DNA of 64,000 nucleotides, taken from assembly GCA_902728285.1 (NCBI GenBank), contig CACVBU010001142.1, positions 1,103,179-1,167,178 of the forward strand, read 5' to 3'. Both the position numbers and the translations under genes were made by a program. Source of the stretch: Clytia hemisphaerica. Lineage: Eukaryota; Cnidaria; Hydrozoa; Leptothecata; Clytiidae. This document shows, piece by piece, positions 41,658 through 53,645 of this stretch. Position 1 is the first letter of the stretch. Every line of letters begins with the position of its first letter. The notes under the pieces were generated by a model. That model was not told the DNA's origin. It worked only from the letters and a program-made list of their open reading frames with translations, and did no database searches.

Positions 41658-44143
41658 ATAAATAAATTAAAATTAAATTAAAATAATAAAATCATTAAAA
41701 TATATATACTGAAATTTTCACGAATTTGATAAGGAAAAATTTAAATTTTTGAAAAATAATTCAGGAAATTAAAATTTACTACGAAAATAACAATTACAAA
41801 TAAAACAATTCACTTGCCAATCTACATTTGAAATAATTCAAAATCTCACTTGCGTATTTTCATAGGAAAATCTAATTTGCGTATTCTCAAAGGAAAATCT
41901 CATTTGCGTATTTTCATAGGAAAATCTTGTTCACGTATTCTCAAAGGAAATTCTTGTGTATTCTAAAGGGAAAATCTTATTCCCACATTCTCATTAGAAA
42001 AATATAATTATGAAATTATTTTATGAAAATATAACTCACCAACGTAGAATTTGCTAGGAAAACATTTTAAAAATAATTATGTTGTCTATTAGCAGAGGAA
42101 ATTTACACAGAATCCCCAAAAAAGGTATTTTTCAAAAATAAATCTCATTTGCGTATTTTCAAAGGAAAATCTTATTTACGTATTCTCTAAGGAAAATCTC
42201 ATTTGCGTATTTTCATAGGAAAATCTTGTTTGTGTATTCTAAAGGGTAAATCTTATTCACACTTACTTATTACATTAGAAAAATATAATTATATAAAGTT
42301 AATTTATGAGAAATTAAATTGTGAAAATATAACTTCATCAACGTAAAATTATGAAGTTAATTTATGAAAATATAACTCATCAAAGTAGAATTTGCTAGGA
42401 AAAAATTTTAAAAATAATTATGTTGCCTATTAGCAGAGGAAATATCTTATTTACACAGAAACCCCAAAAAAGTATTTTTTTTAAATAAATCTCATTTGCG
42501 TATTCTCAAAGGAAAATCTCATTTGCGTATTCTCAAAGGAAAGTCTCATTTGCGTATTTTCAAAGGATATTCCTATGTGTATTCACACTTACTTATTAGA
42601 AAAATATAATTATATAAAGTTAATTTATGAGAAGTTGAATTGTGAAAATATAACTTCATCAACGTAAAATTTTCTAGGAAAATATATTATAAATAATTTT
42701 TGTCAATATTTTCTAATGTGGTTGAAAATGTTATTTAAAATGAAAGTTTATCATTTATTATGTTTATTAATTAATATGTTATCAATATATTGGAACCATG
42801 CTATAATCAGTGCGTCACAAACCGCCATATAAACAAAACTCAACATCCTCACAACAGTTGTCTTTTTGATTTCCCAAACATTCGTCTAAAGCGTCCACTT
42901 CCACAATAATTTATGTAAATTGCAATTTTGGTCAGTCCACAGTCGGCTTCAACATATACACGTGTTTTTATTTACGTGACCGAAGTGTCTACTAAAACAA
43001 TCCGGGGGTAAGTGGCGAAGCAACACAGCAGATTATTCATAAAGTAAAGAAATATCTTTTGGCATTGACAATCAAAAATAATATATTGTATTATATTTCC
43101 TTAATTTAAAAATCAAAAATTCATTTTTCATTCGTGAAAAACAAAAAATAAAATAATGAATTAATATATTACATACTAAGACGCCCCCGTTTTTTACTCT
43201 CGTTTAATTTCCGATCTTCGGAACGTGCAAAACGCCCGTCCGCCCAATATCCACCCAATCAGCTTAAATTCACTTTAATTGTCCTTTGACTTTCAAAAAA
43301 TAGTATTTAAAAATTATGAATTTATAATAATTACAAAAAAAAAAAAAGTTTGATACTTCATCAGTGAATTATTCAATAAATTCCTAGTTTCAATTTTTTT
43401 CAGTGGGCGTTTTTCTAGGGCTTCGTTTATCGCGCAATTTTTGCGTCACACAAACTTTCTCGGCCGCTCGTAATAATTATACATTGCCAAATTTGGTTCT
43501 CCATTGTCAAGTCAGGATCGATGGTGACGTCACCTAAGCATAAAAAAGAAAGGATTTCGTCAGTTTTATGCATATATTAATTTGCGAGATATTCTATTCG
43601 CCGCGCGAGCGCACTTTTCGTAGACTAGTCGGAATACTTTCTTTTACTCGCGGGATTGATGGTAACTTTTCATCTTCGTTATTTTTAAAATGAAACACAA
43701 CCGAAAAAAAACGAAACTTCAGAAAGTTGCGTATTTCAAGTGAGTAAACGATTCTGACAATTAACAAAATTGATGATGATGATTTTTTTTCGGTCAGGCA
43801 AATGTCTCGTATTGGGGGTTCTAGTCTTGACCCATAAGCCTACGTGAGATTGAAGCGTTTGGATAAACGAGACAAAACTCCAAAAAAGCTGGTGTTTTGA
43901 AGCGCTTCCGTGCGATCGAAATATCGCTGTTTGAGACGCACTGATAATAATCTATTGTGTCATTTCAAATTTTCAATTCTATTTTCTCAGGAATAAAATG
44001 ATATCCTTACTAAAAATATCATCTAAGAATTTAACAAAGCATAAATTTTGGAAATTATATAAAGAAAAACATCAACAACCTACTTGAAAAAAAATTAAGA
44101 ATTCAATGCACACCTATTTTTGAACAACATATTAAGATTTAGG
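41658..44143. other. space between the two transposon genes
   Basis: AT-rich. The left half is a tandem repeat region (41840-42660). The right half (42.8-44.1 kb) has no recognised gene. A CGCGCGAGCGC patch lies at about 43602. Confidence 0.5.
41840..42660. repeat. tandem repeats of CATTTGCGTATTCTCAAAGG type
   Basis: About a dozen 28-30-bp units (TCTCATTTGCGTATT, CTCAAAGGAAAA) in three blocks, separated by longer repeated segments (GAAAATATAACTCATCAACG; TTATGTTGTCTATTAGCAGA). The block-plus-spacer pattern gives a higher-order repeat of about 300 bp. Confidence 0.75.
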
Positions 44144-46273
44144 TTACTTGTAAATTGGCTTTTTCAAGTTTGTCAAAGCTGAACAAATTATTAAAATATC
44201 GTCCACTTGTGGAATTAAAGAAATCGGAATTTCTTGGGATAAAATACGAAAAGTCTTTATTTCTCCAATAACTTGTTCAACAATTATACGCAATTTTGCA
44301 ATGGAACTAGTTGCTTTAAGAGCTGCTGCTGATAATTGACTCTGACCTCGTCGTCCTGGTGGTACTTTAAAGTGGATGCTTCTTTCATTACATTCATCCG
44401 CAATGTTAAATCCTTTATCAGCCATTAAAGTAGTGTGCGGTGGTACAAGGGAAAGGTAATCAGTATGTAAGGTAGTTGCTTTGTCTGAAATTCCTCCAAC
44501 ATAAGCAGGCGACATAAAAATAACACTAGAGTTTGCAGAAACTGCAACCAAAACTTTTAAGGTGTTGTGGTGCTTGTATTGAGACCAAGTTAAACGCTGA
44601 TTGATGAGACCTTTGGGAGTCTCGATAAAAAGTTCAGTAGCATCTATGATCGAATGTAGATTTTTAATTGGTTTGAAAACAGGTGGTTTGGTGATATTGA
44701 GAACTCCCTGATCAGGAACAAAAATGAGAGACTTCATGATAGAAGATGAAACTTTCAACCATGTTCGAATAACTCGACTAGTTGTTGACATTGAAACTCT
44801 GAATCGGTTGGCTAAATCTTTCTCAAGTAAACCAAGCCTAAGTTTCATGAGAAGCATTAAAAACTCATCCTTTCCACACAATTTTCTCTCAGGACCCATC
44901 CTAGCAGGAATCTTTGAAAATTTTCGTTTTAAAATGGTAGAAGTAAATTTGAATCCAACCCATCTACGTTTGACATATGGAAATATAAAGTTGAAAAGTT
45001 TAACAAAAGTGGAAATTTTTTCAATTCCAGTATAAAATAGACAATTTTTGTCATCTTTGATGGTAATTTCATGTATAGGCAGTTTACACGTACAATTTTT
45101 CTTCAACTTTTGATTTTCACGTCGCAAAACAATACAATTCGATCGATATCTTGTCAGCAGCAGCTCTTTCTTGTGAAGACCATCTTTGAGTTTATTAATT
45201 TCTTTCAAAGCAGCAAAATATTTAGATTTAAGCATCCAACCAAAACAAAGTAAGCTAGCTACAGTAACCATGCAAGAAAAAAACATTACGGTACGTACCA
45301 TGACGGAAAACAAAGAAAGAAGGGAGAAAAAGACATTGACGGTTTGCATTATTAATTATGGGTTTATTATTAGGAGACTCATCACGTGTAGATGGAATGG
45401 GTCCAGGTGAAACATCAAAATCGATAGCTAGGGATGAATCATCAACAACAGGGTTTGGGACATCAGTAGGGTTGGGAACAACAGCATCATCATCATTATC
45501 GTTATTATTATTATAGCTTAGACGTCTCCTAGTAGTTTTGTTTTTATTTCCAATTGCAACATCAACGTCAACATTATTATTGAGGAAAATTGTAGGGTGT
45601 GGGTTGGTTTTTGTGGGCATGCCGTCAGGAAAATGGACAGAACACACTCTCGACTGTTTGTGCCTGCTAGGTGACCACAACAAGTTTTTATTTGATGGTT
45701 CCCTGCGATTAATCAGTTCTCGCCAAATCATTCTCGCTTCCGGATTTTCTCTTTCAGTGGGAAATGTGAACAACCTGTGAAGGAAAAATTGGATTTTTGT
45801 TATTCAATTAACCAAACAAGCAAAAAATTATATAACACACCTAGTTAATTCCATTTTTGTTCACCATGGGTATTGACAAACCTGAGGATTTAGCTCCATC
45901 TTGGAAATTGAATTCAAGCCCCACTATCAGAAATGGAAAAAAGGAATGCAGTCTTCATTCCCTCAAAATTTAGAGTCTGAAAGCTGTGGCACTTAAAGTG
46001 CCACCAACACTCAGTAATCTGTATGTATCTGACCTTGAAACCTTAAATAAATAAACCTGACTTATGTTTTCACATGTTAAATAAACAAAAAATCACTTAC
46101 TGGAAGGGTGGTAAACAAGTGCAAACTGAGTTTGAATATGTTGTCTGGTGCAAGTCACACCACTCATCTTCCCATTTTGAAAATCTATAATCACTGCTCT
46201 TGCAACCAACAACAGCACAAGTTCTCGATCTCGAACGTTTGGAAGATGGACGACTGTTGTTATTCGAAGCCAT
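44144..46273 (-). CDS. THAP-domain DDE transposase of the transposon
   Basis: Three exons: 46273-46101 (ATG at 46273, phase 2 out), 45774-45299 (phase 2 in, 1 out) and 45258-44144. Exon 1 starts with a basic Ser/Arg stretch, then CAVVGC, the first Cys pair of a THAP-type C2CH finger. Exon 2 continues LFTFPTERENPEARMIW and ends the finger at RVCSVHFPDG, followed by an acidic Asn/Asp-rich linker. Exon 3 has a coiled coil, then a helix-turn-helix (CGKDEFLMLLMKLRLGLLEK) and a DDE_4-type catalytic domain: SIIDATEL (Asp at 44644), LMADKGFNI (Asp at 44419) and IVEQVIGEIK (Glu at 44278). The second intron would be only 40 bp, which is very short; without it the frame is broken. Likely the element's active enzyme. 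Confidence 0.85.
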
Positions 46274-46413
46274 TACCCAACAAATACAGATGTGCAAAGA
46301 TTGCAAAAGATTCAAAAATCAAAAAGTTGTAGGAAAGAAAGTCGACTGAAAACATATAAACTGCTTCCTGCGACAGCGCAGGTCCGTGCCAAGTTTCCTA
46401 CCTTTTCCTACCA

Positions 46414-47182
46414 TCAAAATAGGAATCGGCGCGAAGACCGTAATGCGCATGCTCAGCTGAGACATGAAACCCGTGTATTCATAACATTTTATACCAAACT
46501 GGCAAAATACGGGGGTAATGTTATTATAATATGGGTAAAAGTACCCCTTTTTTAAACCTGACTGAAATTCGAGCCGTTACTAGCAACCCTGCGGGGCCCA
46601 AGGCGCCGAGTATGCACCCGGCACAGTGACAAGCCGTTACTAGCAACCCTGACCTAAACAATCCCAAACAGCAAAACCCCCGGAAAATTTAAAATGTCGG
46701 AATGAGCAATAGCCGATCACATTTTGGAGGTTTGTCTTTTATGTTTTCCTAGCTTCTATAGTAGCTTAGACTACCATATTTCTGGGGTGAAGTGCGCGCT
46801 TAACTTTAAAAAAATGCATGGACACACGAAAAATATTTAGCTAATCGGCTGCCGTGATTGAATTTTTTTCGAAATACTAAGTATTGTGCGATATACTTCG
46901 TATTTCGATCCGTTAAACCTAGAATAACGACGATAAACTAAGAATAACGGCCGATATACCAAGAATAACGTTCGATATACCAAGATTTTCGTTTTTATGT
47001 GACAAATGTATTCCATACACACGCCCAGGATCTAGACGATGCTATCGTCCGTATAATATGTTATTATGATATAACATAGTTTGTATATTATAAAACGTAT
47101 CAACATAAAAGGGCTTGCGGAACGAGCGTTCTGTTTTCGCAAAGCGAAGAAATTTCAAAATGTACAAGAAATCGACTCCATT
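46414..47182. other. intergenic right of the transposon
   Basis: AGCCGTTACTAGCAACCCTG is directly repeated at 46572 and 46632, with a GC-rich segment between. A short tandem of CGATATACCAAGAATAACG-like units lies at 46885-46990. GCGGAACGAGCGTT at about 47117 recalls the palindrome at 51.95 kb. No gene recognised. Confidence 0.5.
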
Positions 47183-48172
47183 ATTAGTACTAGTAATCGT
47201 ATGGTTTGGAGTGCAATTAACGATTAATCACGAGTAACAAAGGAGAAAATAGTAATTTGCACGAGTCCGAAGGACGAGTGCAAATTACGGTATTTTCTCC
47301 TTTGTTACGAGTGATTAATCGTTAATTGCACGACAAAACATACGATTCCGAGGTAATCGTCAGTAAACATTCGAAAACCTCCTTTTTTTCTTTTGTTTAA
47401 AAAGAAAACATTGCAGTGTAATTTTTCTTTGTTTTCAATTAAAAGAAGCTATTGTAACGTAAAATTTCTTTGTTCTTTTTATATTGAAGAAAAAAAATGT
47501 CTTTGTTTTTTATTATAAAGTAAAAAAAAGTCTCTGACACAGGACTTGGGAGAGAAAAGAATAAGGGGACAAAAGTGTCCCCCCGCCGAAGAGTGCAAAA
47601 AGTGGTAATAGTGCAATTAACGATTAATTGCACTCCTCTAAACCAATCAGATTCGAGTAATTTTGCACGGCTGACGATTAGTACTAGTAATCGTATGGTT
47701 TGGAGTGCAATTAACGATTAATCACGAGTAACAAAGGAGAAAATAGTAATTTGCACGAGTCCGAAGGACGAGTGCAAATTACGGTATTTTCTCCTTTGTT
47801 ACTCGTGATTAATCGTTAATTTCACGACAAAACATACGATTCCGAGGTAATCGTCAGTAAATACATTCGAAAACCTTTTTTTCTTTTGTTTAAAAAGAAA
47901 ACATTGCAGTGTAATTTTTCTTTGTTTTCAATTAAAAGAAGCTATTGTAACGTAAAATTTCTTTGTTCTTTTTTATAATGAAGAAAAAAAATGTCTTTGT
48001 TTTTTATTATATAGTAAAAAAAGTCTCTGACACAAGACTTAGGAGAGAAAAGAATAAGGGGACAAAAGTGTCCCCCCGCCGAAGAGTGCAAAAAGTGGTA
48101 ATAGTGCAATTAACGATTAATCGCACTCCTCTAAACCAATCAGATTCGAGTAATTTTGCACGGCTGACGATT
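47183..48172. repeat. 494-bp tandem duplication with a 110-bp hairpin in each copy
   Basis: 47183-47676 and 47677-48172 are nearly identical. Each begins ATTAGTACTAGTAATCGTAT. Each contains an almost perfect hairpin (GATTAATCACGAGTAACAAA ... GAGAAAATAGTAATTTGCAC and its complement), a poly-T/AAGAAG stretch, and a closing palindrome (AGTGCAATTAACGATTAATC-type, near 47611). The copies abut directly. Non-coding. Confidence 0.85.
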
Positions 48173-48400
48173 AATATGCAGAATTTAAAGAACAAACTAA
48201 TAAGACCTTACATTTCACCTAGAATATATTAGCGAGTCATAACAATAATGCCAAAAAAGAGGATGTTGGAAAATTAGAAGACAACAAGCAACATGCTGAA
48301 TGGACCTACCTGATGATGAAAGCTGAATAATAAGGCAATAAGGAGAAAAATGAAAACAATCAGTCAAACGATATAGCGCTTTGCAAAAATGCATAACACA
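48173..48400. other. spacer
   Basis: Nothing recognised. Confidence 0.4.
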
Positions 48401-49922
48401 TTAAATCTTATCATTGATTGTTGATGGGGGAAGAGGGAAGGGGAGTAGGGAAAATAGAAATAGAAAGTTCCGGTTGCAAAAATCAGTTTTATTGACAATT
48501 GAATCATGCTTAATGGTGGGATTTGTTATCAATAATGTTTTTGTGTGAAAAAAACAAAGAAGTAAGAAAAAAGCCAAATGAAAATCTGCAAAAACGGCGA
48601 TTACCGGCATATTTCCGGCATTTTCAGCCGGGAAAGAATTTTTCGCAAAAAGTAAACTCGGTCATGTTTTGAGCATTGCGAATACGCATCTTTCTGCAAA
48701 AAATCATTTCAATTTCAAAAATCAAATTCGAGATAATGTCAAAAAACTGGTTTTACCGGCATATTTCCGGCATTTTCAGCCGGAAAAAAATGTTTTTTCG
48801 AAAATCGGGCTCCGTCACATTTTAGGTATTGTCATCTTGCATCAGTGTGCAAAATTTCATAAAAAAATATAAAGTACAGCTCGAGAAATTCAAGAAATAC
48901 TGTCTTTCCGGCGAAAATGGGTTGTTCCGGCGATTTTTGAGTAGTTCCGGCTTCAAAAATCAATTTTTTTGAAAATTGAAACATGCTTGATGGTTGGCAT
49001 TGCTATTAATAATGTTTTTGAATGAAAAAACAACCAATTATAAGAAAAAAAATCCAATGAAAATCCAGAAAAACGGCGATTTCCGGCATATTTCCGGCAT
49101 TTTCGACCGAAAAAAATTTTTTCTCGAAAATTGGACTCGGCCATGTTTTGGGCATTGTTAATACGCATCTTTGAGCAAAAAATCAGAAAAAACTAATGAT
49201 AAAATCTCGAGAAAATGCCAAAAAAACAGTTTTTCCGGCATATTTCCGGTATTTTCGGCCGGAAAATTTTTTTTTCGAAAATCGGGCTCTGTCACATTTT
49301 GGGCATTGCCATTTTGCATCATTGTGCAAAAAATCATGAAAATCTGTCAAGTATAACTCGAAAAAATGAAGGATATCTGTTTTACGCCGGTTTTCGGCTG
49401 TTCCGGCGATTTTTAAGGAGTTCCGGATTGAACAAATTATTTTATTGAAAATTAAATGATGCAAAGTTTTGGGTATCACCACAGAGAACCTTTTTCTGTA
49501 AAAAAATGGTCAAATAAGTTGAAAAAGTGTCACGGAAATACGAAAAACGGCGATTTCCGGAACATTTCCAGTTCTACAGGCCGGAAAATTTTTTTTTTCG
49601 AAAAACGGTTTTCAACATCTTTTCGGTAGTACTAACGCGCCTCTATGTACAAAAAATCAGAAAAAACTAATGATAAAATCTCGAGAAAATTCCAAAAAAC
49701 CGCTTTTTCCGGGACATTTCCGGACCTGGCGACCGGAGAAAATTTTTTTTCGAAAATCGGGCTCCGTCACATTTTGGGTATTGCCATTTTGCATCATTGT
49801 GCAAAAAATTAGAAAAAACTAATGAGCCGATCCCGAGAAAAGCTGGCAACAGACGAACGAACGGACGAACGGACGAACGGACAAGGGTTAATTTAAAGGA
49901 CTACCTTAAGGTAGGTCCAAAA
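48401..49922 (+). repeat. diverged tandem repeats ending in the GACGAACG terminus
   Basis: Six or more diverged units with CCGGCATATTTCCGGCATTT, TTCGAAAATCGGGCTCCGTC and ACATTTTGGGCATTGCCATT, ending at GACGAACGAACGGACG then AGGGTTAATTTAAAGGAC and GGTAGGTCC. One unit with the same terminus lies at 2700-3085 and an inverted end at 14.79 kb. It looks like one long, internally repetitive mobile element in its fullest copy. Confidence 0.7.
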
Positions 49923-50129
49923 AGTCATTTGTGCTCCATTTTGTAATACTTGTAGCTTTAAATAAATTTCCCTGATTAAAAGTACAAGAATATCATTCTG
50001 TTCAATACAACTTTCCACAAAAGTAAATAACAAAAATTAAAAATTAAAACTCTAAAGAGTATAGCATTGTAGCATGGACGTAATAACATAGGGGTATTAC
50101 AGTTTAGACTAAGAAACTCACGGAATGCA
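49923..50129. other. spacer
   Basis: Nothing recognised. Confidence 0.4.
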
Positions 50130-50530
50130 AAAATTCACATACCTTAAAGGAAGAAATTTTGGCAGGAATTTAATTTGGCAGATGCCCGAAAAGTTCTTTA
50201 GATGGAATTTAATTTGGCGGATGGATGAAAAAACTAAATTTGGCAGGAATTTAATTTGGCGTTTGCTGAAAATTTTATCCTTAAAATGGCGTAAAAACAG
50301 CAAAAAAAATGCAAAAACACCTTAAAAGAGATCATATTTTCAAAAAGTTTAATTTGGCGGGAATTTAATTTGGCGGATGGCGGAAAAAAGAAATTTTGGC
50401 AGGAACTTAATTTGGTGGATTCTGGCAATTTTATGAAATTGATCTATCTATGGTCAAATTAGCTAAATCCCCGTCAAAAAATTGTATTTTGGCCAATTGC
50501 CAAATTAATTCCACGCCAAAATTTATCCAC
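50130..50530. repeat. AATTTGGCGG-rich degenerate repeat
   Basis: GGCAGGAATTTAATTTGGCG and GATGGCGGAAAA-like text recurs about six times with variable spacing. TTGGCCAATTGCCAAATTAA at the right edge is in inverse orientation, so the block may be a decayed inverted-repeat element. Confidence 0.6.
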
Positions 50531-51947
50531 TTAAAGTATATTCTAAGGCGGCGATCACAACCATCTTTCATTTCAATTCACCAAAAACATGCTCAAGAGT
50601 TTTGAGGAAAATGCTTCAAAATTGCTTATTTTATTTGGGAATTATTTAAAGTGTTTGAGCTGAATAATAATGATCACCAGCACCAGAGAATTTGAAATTT
50701 TCTACTACTGACTGAAAAAGATTCAAATAAAATGGAAGTGTATTAGTGATTGCTGCCTTAGTATATGTAAAAGTTATAAATGTCATTGAACATCACATGT
50801 CACAAAACATGATCATAAATTGACCCCCTTCTTGTGTTGCATTAATACGTACATAATAAGCGTTTGCTTGATCTCAAACCACAACAAAGTCTTTCTAATG
50901 CCATGATGAATAATTAAGCAACTCCTGCAAATATTTTGTCTGCTCTTCACAGCAGCGTACCTCCTAATCAGCCTCAAGGAATGTTACTGACCACAATCAC
51001 TCAATATTCGATATGGCGTATGATCTTTTTCGTAAAAGTGTTACTCGAATAGTCGAACAGTATTGGCTGACAATGTGACAAAAAAAATCATTGTTTGGCA
51101 ACAATACCCGCTGAATGTTAAGTTTAACCATGACATAATTCCAATAAAATCATAGGGTCTAAAAAGTTAAAATATTTCGAAATCCGAATGTTGTTTTATA
51201 AATCTGACTTGGCTGTTAGTTGCAGATATTTGGTTTGATCAAGCAATAAAAATAGTTTTCCATGAGATTAATTGATGTAATAGTAATGGTTACTCCAATC
51301 AATTATCACAAAAATGTGCCATGAAGTTTGAATGCCACAAAGTAAACAACCATCATCACACCATTTATGGAAAATTTCAGCAGTGCATGACACGTTGCAT
51401 GACAGCGCACCACCATCAGCAAGTGGAGGATAGGACAGCTCTCACCTCTCCCAGAGGAAGTGGTTAAAAAAACCTCAAGAATGATACTCGTTTAAAATTT
51501 CCAATAAGTGTGAACAGCAGCAACGTCATTTTACAAGCAAAAGATGCCTTCCAGCTTAAAAAATCAACAGGATCCTGCCTTGACAAAAATCGCCATCTTT
51601 GTTTATTTTTCGCAAGTGTGCAAAAGTGAAAGTAGCAGCAACGACACAAAAACAGACATCTCGCACTTGATTGGATAGTCAAACTCGATATAATTTTAGT
51701 ACCACTTTTACTTTTTTTAAAAATATGTATGATTTTTGAAAAAAATGACAAAAACAGAACCAAAGTTTTACTAGAATTAATTTTCAATAAGATTTACGAG
51801 GTAAATGCTTCTTTTCGGTGGCTAAACAGGTGCCATTCTTCAATACAGAGCAAAGTCGACATTTATCGTCGGAGGTAGCAGTTTTGGAAACACTTTTTTG
51901 AACATATACAAATTTACGCCCCGCGTACGCAGATCTTGCCAAAGGAT
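50531..51947. other. intergenic, no gene seen
   Basis: AT-rich with no splice-supported frame or recognised domain. Confidence 0.4.
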
Positions 51948-51996
51948 GCGGAACGCGCGTTTGAGCGCGCTGCGCGCGCTCAAACGCACGTTCCGC
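51948..51996. repeat. GC-rich palindrome
   Basis: GCGGAACGCGCGTTTGAGCG ... and its complement meet at a TGC centre. It differs sharply in base composition from its AT-rich surroundings. Related half-sites occur at 52155-52190 and 47117. Confidence 0.7.
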
Positions 51997-52222
51997 AAAT
52001 ATGTTTCGCGGCGGATAGAGTCTGTGTTTAAGACAACGGCCACTCCCGTAAAAAAATTCCCCTCTTCACGTTTGTTCCTTTTTTAGATGAAACTCGTCTT
52101 AGACTATAGCATAGTCTAGCCCAGATCTAGAGAAAGGATGCTACACTCCCTTCCGGGCGCTTCGCGCCCTCAAAACGGTCGTTCCGCAAAAACGAAAAGA
52201 AGGGAGAAAGCTAGTCTACATA

Positions 52223-52386
52223 ATTCTTGATATGCGTAAGTCAAGATGACGTCATATTTTTTAACGGAAGCACCCAAAAAGCCGGTTTTTGACCTCTGTG
52301 TTTTTATTTGTAGTAACAGAGAGAGGTCAAATCCCGGCTTTTTTAGGGTGTTTCCGCTAGAAAAATGACTTACGCATATCAAGAAT
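52223..52386. mobile_element. 164-bp MITE with ATTCTTGATATGCGTAAGTC ends
   Basis: The 21-bp ends are exact inverted copies. Inner arms CGGAAGCACCCAAAAAGCCG and TTTTTGACCTCT are matched on the right with small differences. The whole element folds into one hairpin. Non-coding. Confidence 0.75.
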
Positions 52387-52876
52387 AACCCGTCAAAATT
52401 TTTGCACGAGGTTAAGCAATATCGTCTAGCAAGAAGCTATCTATTACGTACGGAATCTATTACGGGAGTTGTTAGACTGGATCCGAGGCGTTTTATCCTG
52501 ATTTATAAAGCTTCACGACATAGAGAAAAAAGAGGTTAAGCGAAGGGCGATCTATTACGGGGGGGGGGGCATAAAAGACAGCTCTGCTTCAATAAAACCT
52601 AAGTGCGGATGCGATTTATCCGGAGAATTTCAATATTCAAAACAAGAGCAGTGCTCATAGCCCGAAGAGTAGGAGTTTTACGCTCGAAACGAAGGAAGAT
52701 GTGACGTAGACTAGGAGAAAGCTGGATTGATTGTTTTTTTAGAGAATCATGGAAAGCTTCCGAGAAAATATGGCATTTAGTGGTTTCTAAATTTTTATTT
52801 TCATATGGAACAAGTGCTAAAGATAAACCTAAGACAATAATTAGTCTCTACAACAACAACAACAAAATTAAAAATA
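52387..52876. other. intergenic
   Basis: Contains a G10 run at 52560-52569. No gene recognised. Confidence 0.4.
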
Positions 52877-53102
52877 AACGTTTAAATATATTATAAGTTT
52901 AAAAGGATAACGTTTAAATATATTATAAGTTTAAAAGGATAACGTTTAAATATATTATAAGTTTAAAAGGATAACGTTTAAATATATTATAAGTTTAAAA
53001 GGATAACGTTTAAATATATTATAAGTTTAAAAGGATAACGTTTAAATATATTATAAGTTTAAAAGGATAACGTTTAAATATATTATAAGTTTAAAAGGAT
53101 AA
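52877..53102. repeat. perfect 32-bp minisatellite, seven units
   Basis: Seven units of AACGTTTAAATATATTATAA plus GTTTAAAAGGAT without visible changes until the last unit runs into AAAATTTAAACAG. The identity implies recent expansion. Confidence 0.9.
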
Positions 53103-53305
53103 AATTTAAACAGAGTAGCTTATAAGTATAGAGTCCAGCAGTCTCACTCACTCACCATCAACAATTAAGTTTGTTTACGTTCATTAGACTCTGTCTTTAG
53201 GTGAAATATTTTGTGCATAACACCAGTAAGTTGATGGGAAAAAACATTGATCGTGCGAGTGTGAACTGTCTCAATATGTAGGGGAGGGGGTCCCGGGGGG
53301 GGGGG

Positions 53306-53472
53306 TATTATCAGGTACCTAATAGCCGTCCCCCCGCTAATTAATTTTTCGAAAATTTTCCACCCAGGACATTCTTATTCCAACACCTCCCCCCCCCCCG
53401 CTTATTAAGTTTTGAGATTTTTTTCAATCCCCCTGCTTATTCCAACCCTGGCTATTAGGTACCTGAGAGTAC
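53306..53472. mobile_element. compact GGTACC-type MITE
   Basis: Ends TATTATCAGGTACCTAATAG and TATTAGGTACCTGAGAGTA are inverted copies. The middle has a C-run and AAGTTTTGAGATTTTTTT. It is the uninterrupted sibling of the split copy at 22883-23786. Confidence 0.7.
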
Positions 53473-53495
53473 TAGGTGAATGAGGAGTATGTGCA

Positions 53496-53645
53496 GACGG
53501 GACCTCCGAAAACGCGAACGAGACCTCCGAAAACGCGAACGAGACCTCCGAAAACGCGAACGAGACCTCCGAAAACGCGAACGGGACCTCCGAAAACGCG
53601 GACGGGACCTCCGAAAACGCGGACGGGACCTCGGAAAACCGATCC
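53496..53645. repeat. 21-bp minisatellite GACCTCCGAAAACGCGAACGA
   Basis: About seven units of GACCTCCGAAAACGCGAACG plus A or G, drifting to CGGACGG at the right. The plus strand stays open as repeated DLRKRER because 21 is a multiple of 3, but there is no gene context. Non-coding in my view. Confidence 0.85.

Larger units (their letters stand above)
39129..46413. mobile_element. 7.3-kb two-gene DNA transposon, ISL2EU-like
   Basis: Two convergent genes, a SAP-SWIM-YqaJ protein (+, 39588-41657) and a THAP-DDE transposase (-, 46273-44144), are flanked by a short inverted repeat: TGGTAGGAAAA at 39129 and its complement ending at 46413. As I recall, ISL2EU-type elements of the PIF/Harbinger neighbourhood pair a THAP/DDE transposase with a YqaJ nuclease; that pairing is the main reason for the call. 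No clean target duplication was seen (CT/TC or TT/AT), so the exact ends are uncertain. Both genes have open spliced frames, so the copy may be recent. The 2.5 kb between them holds tandem repeats. Confidence 0.65.

Noticed and set aside
51464-51787. 107-codon minus-strand frame with a hydrophobic start
   Set aside because: No recognisable domain, no splice support, surrounded by repeats.
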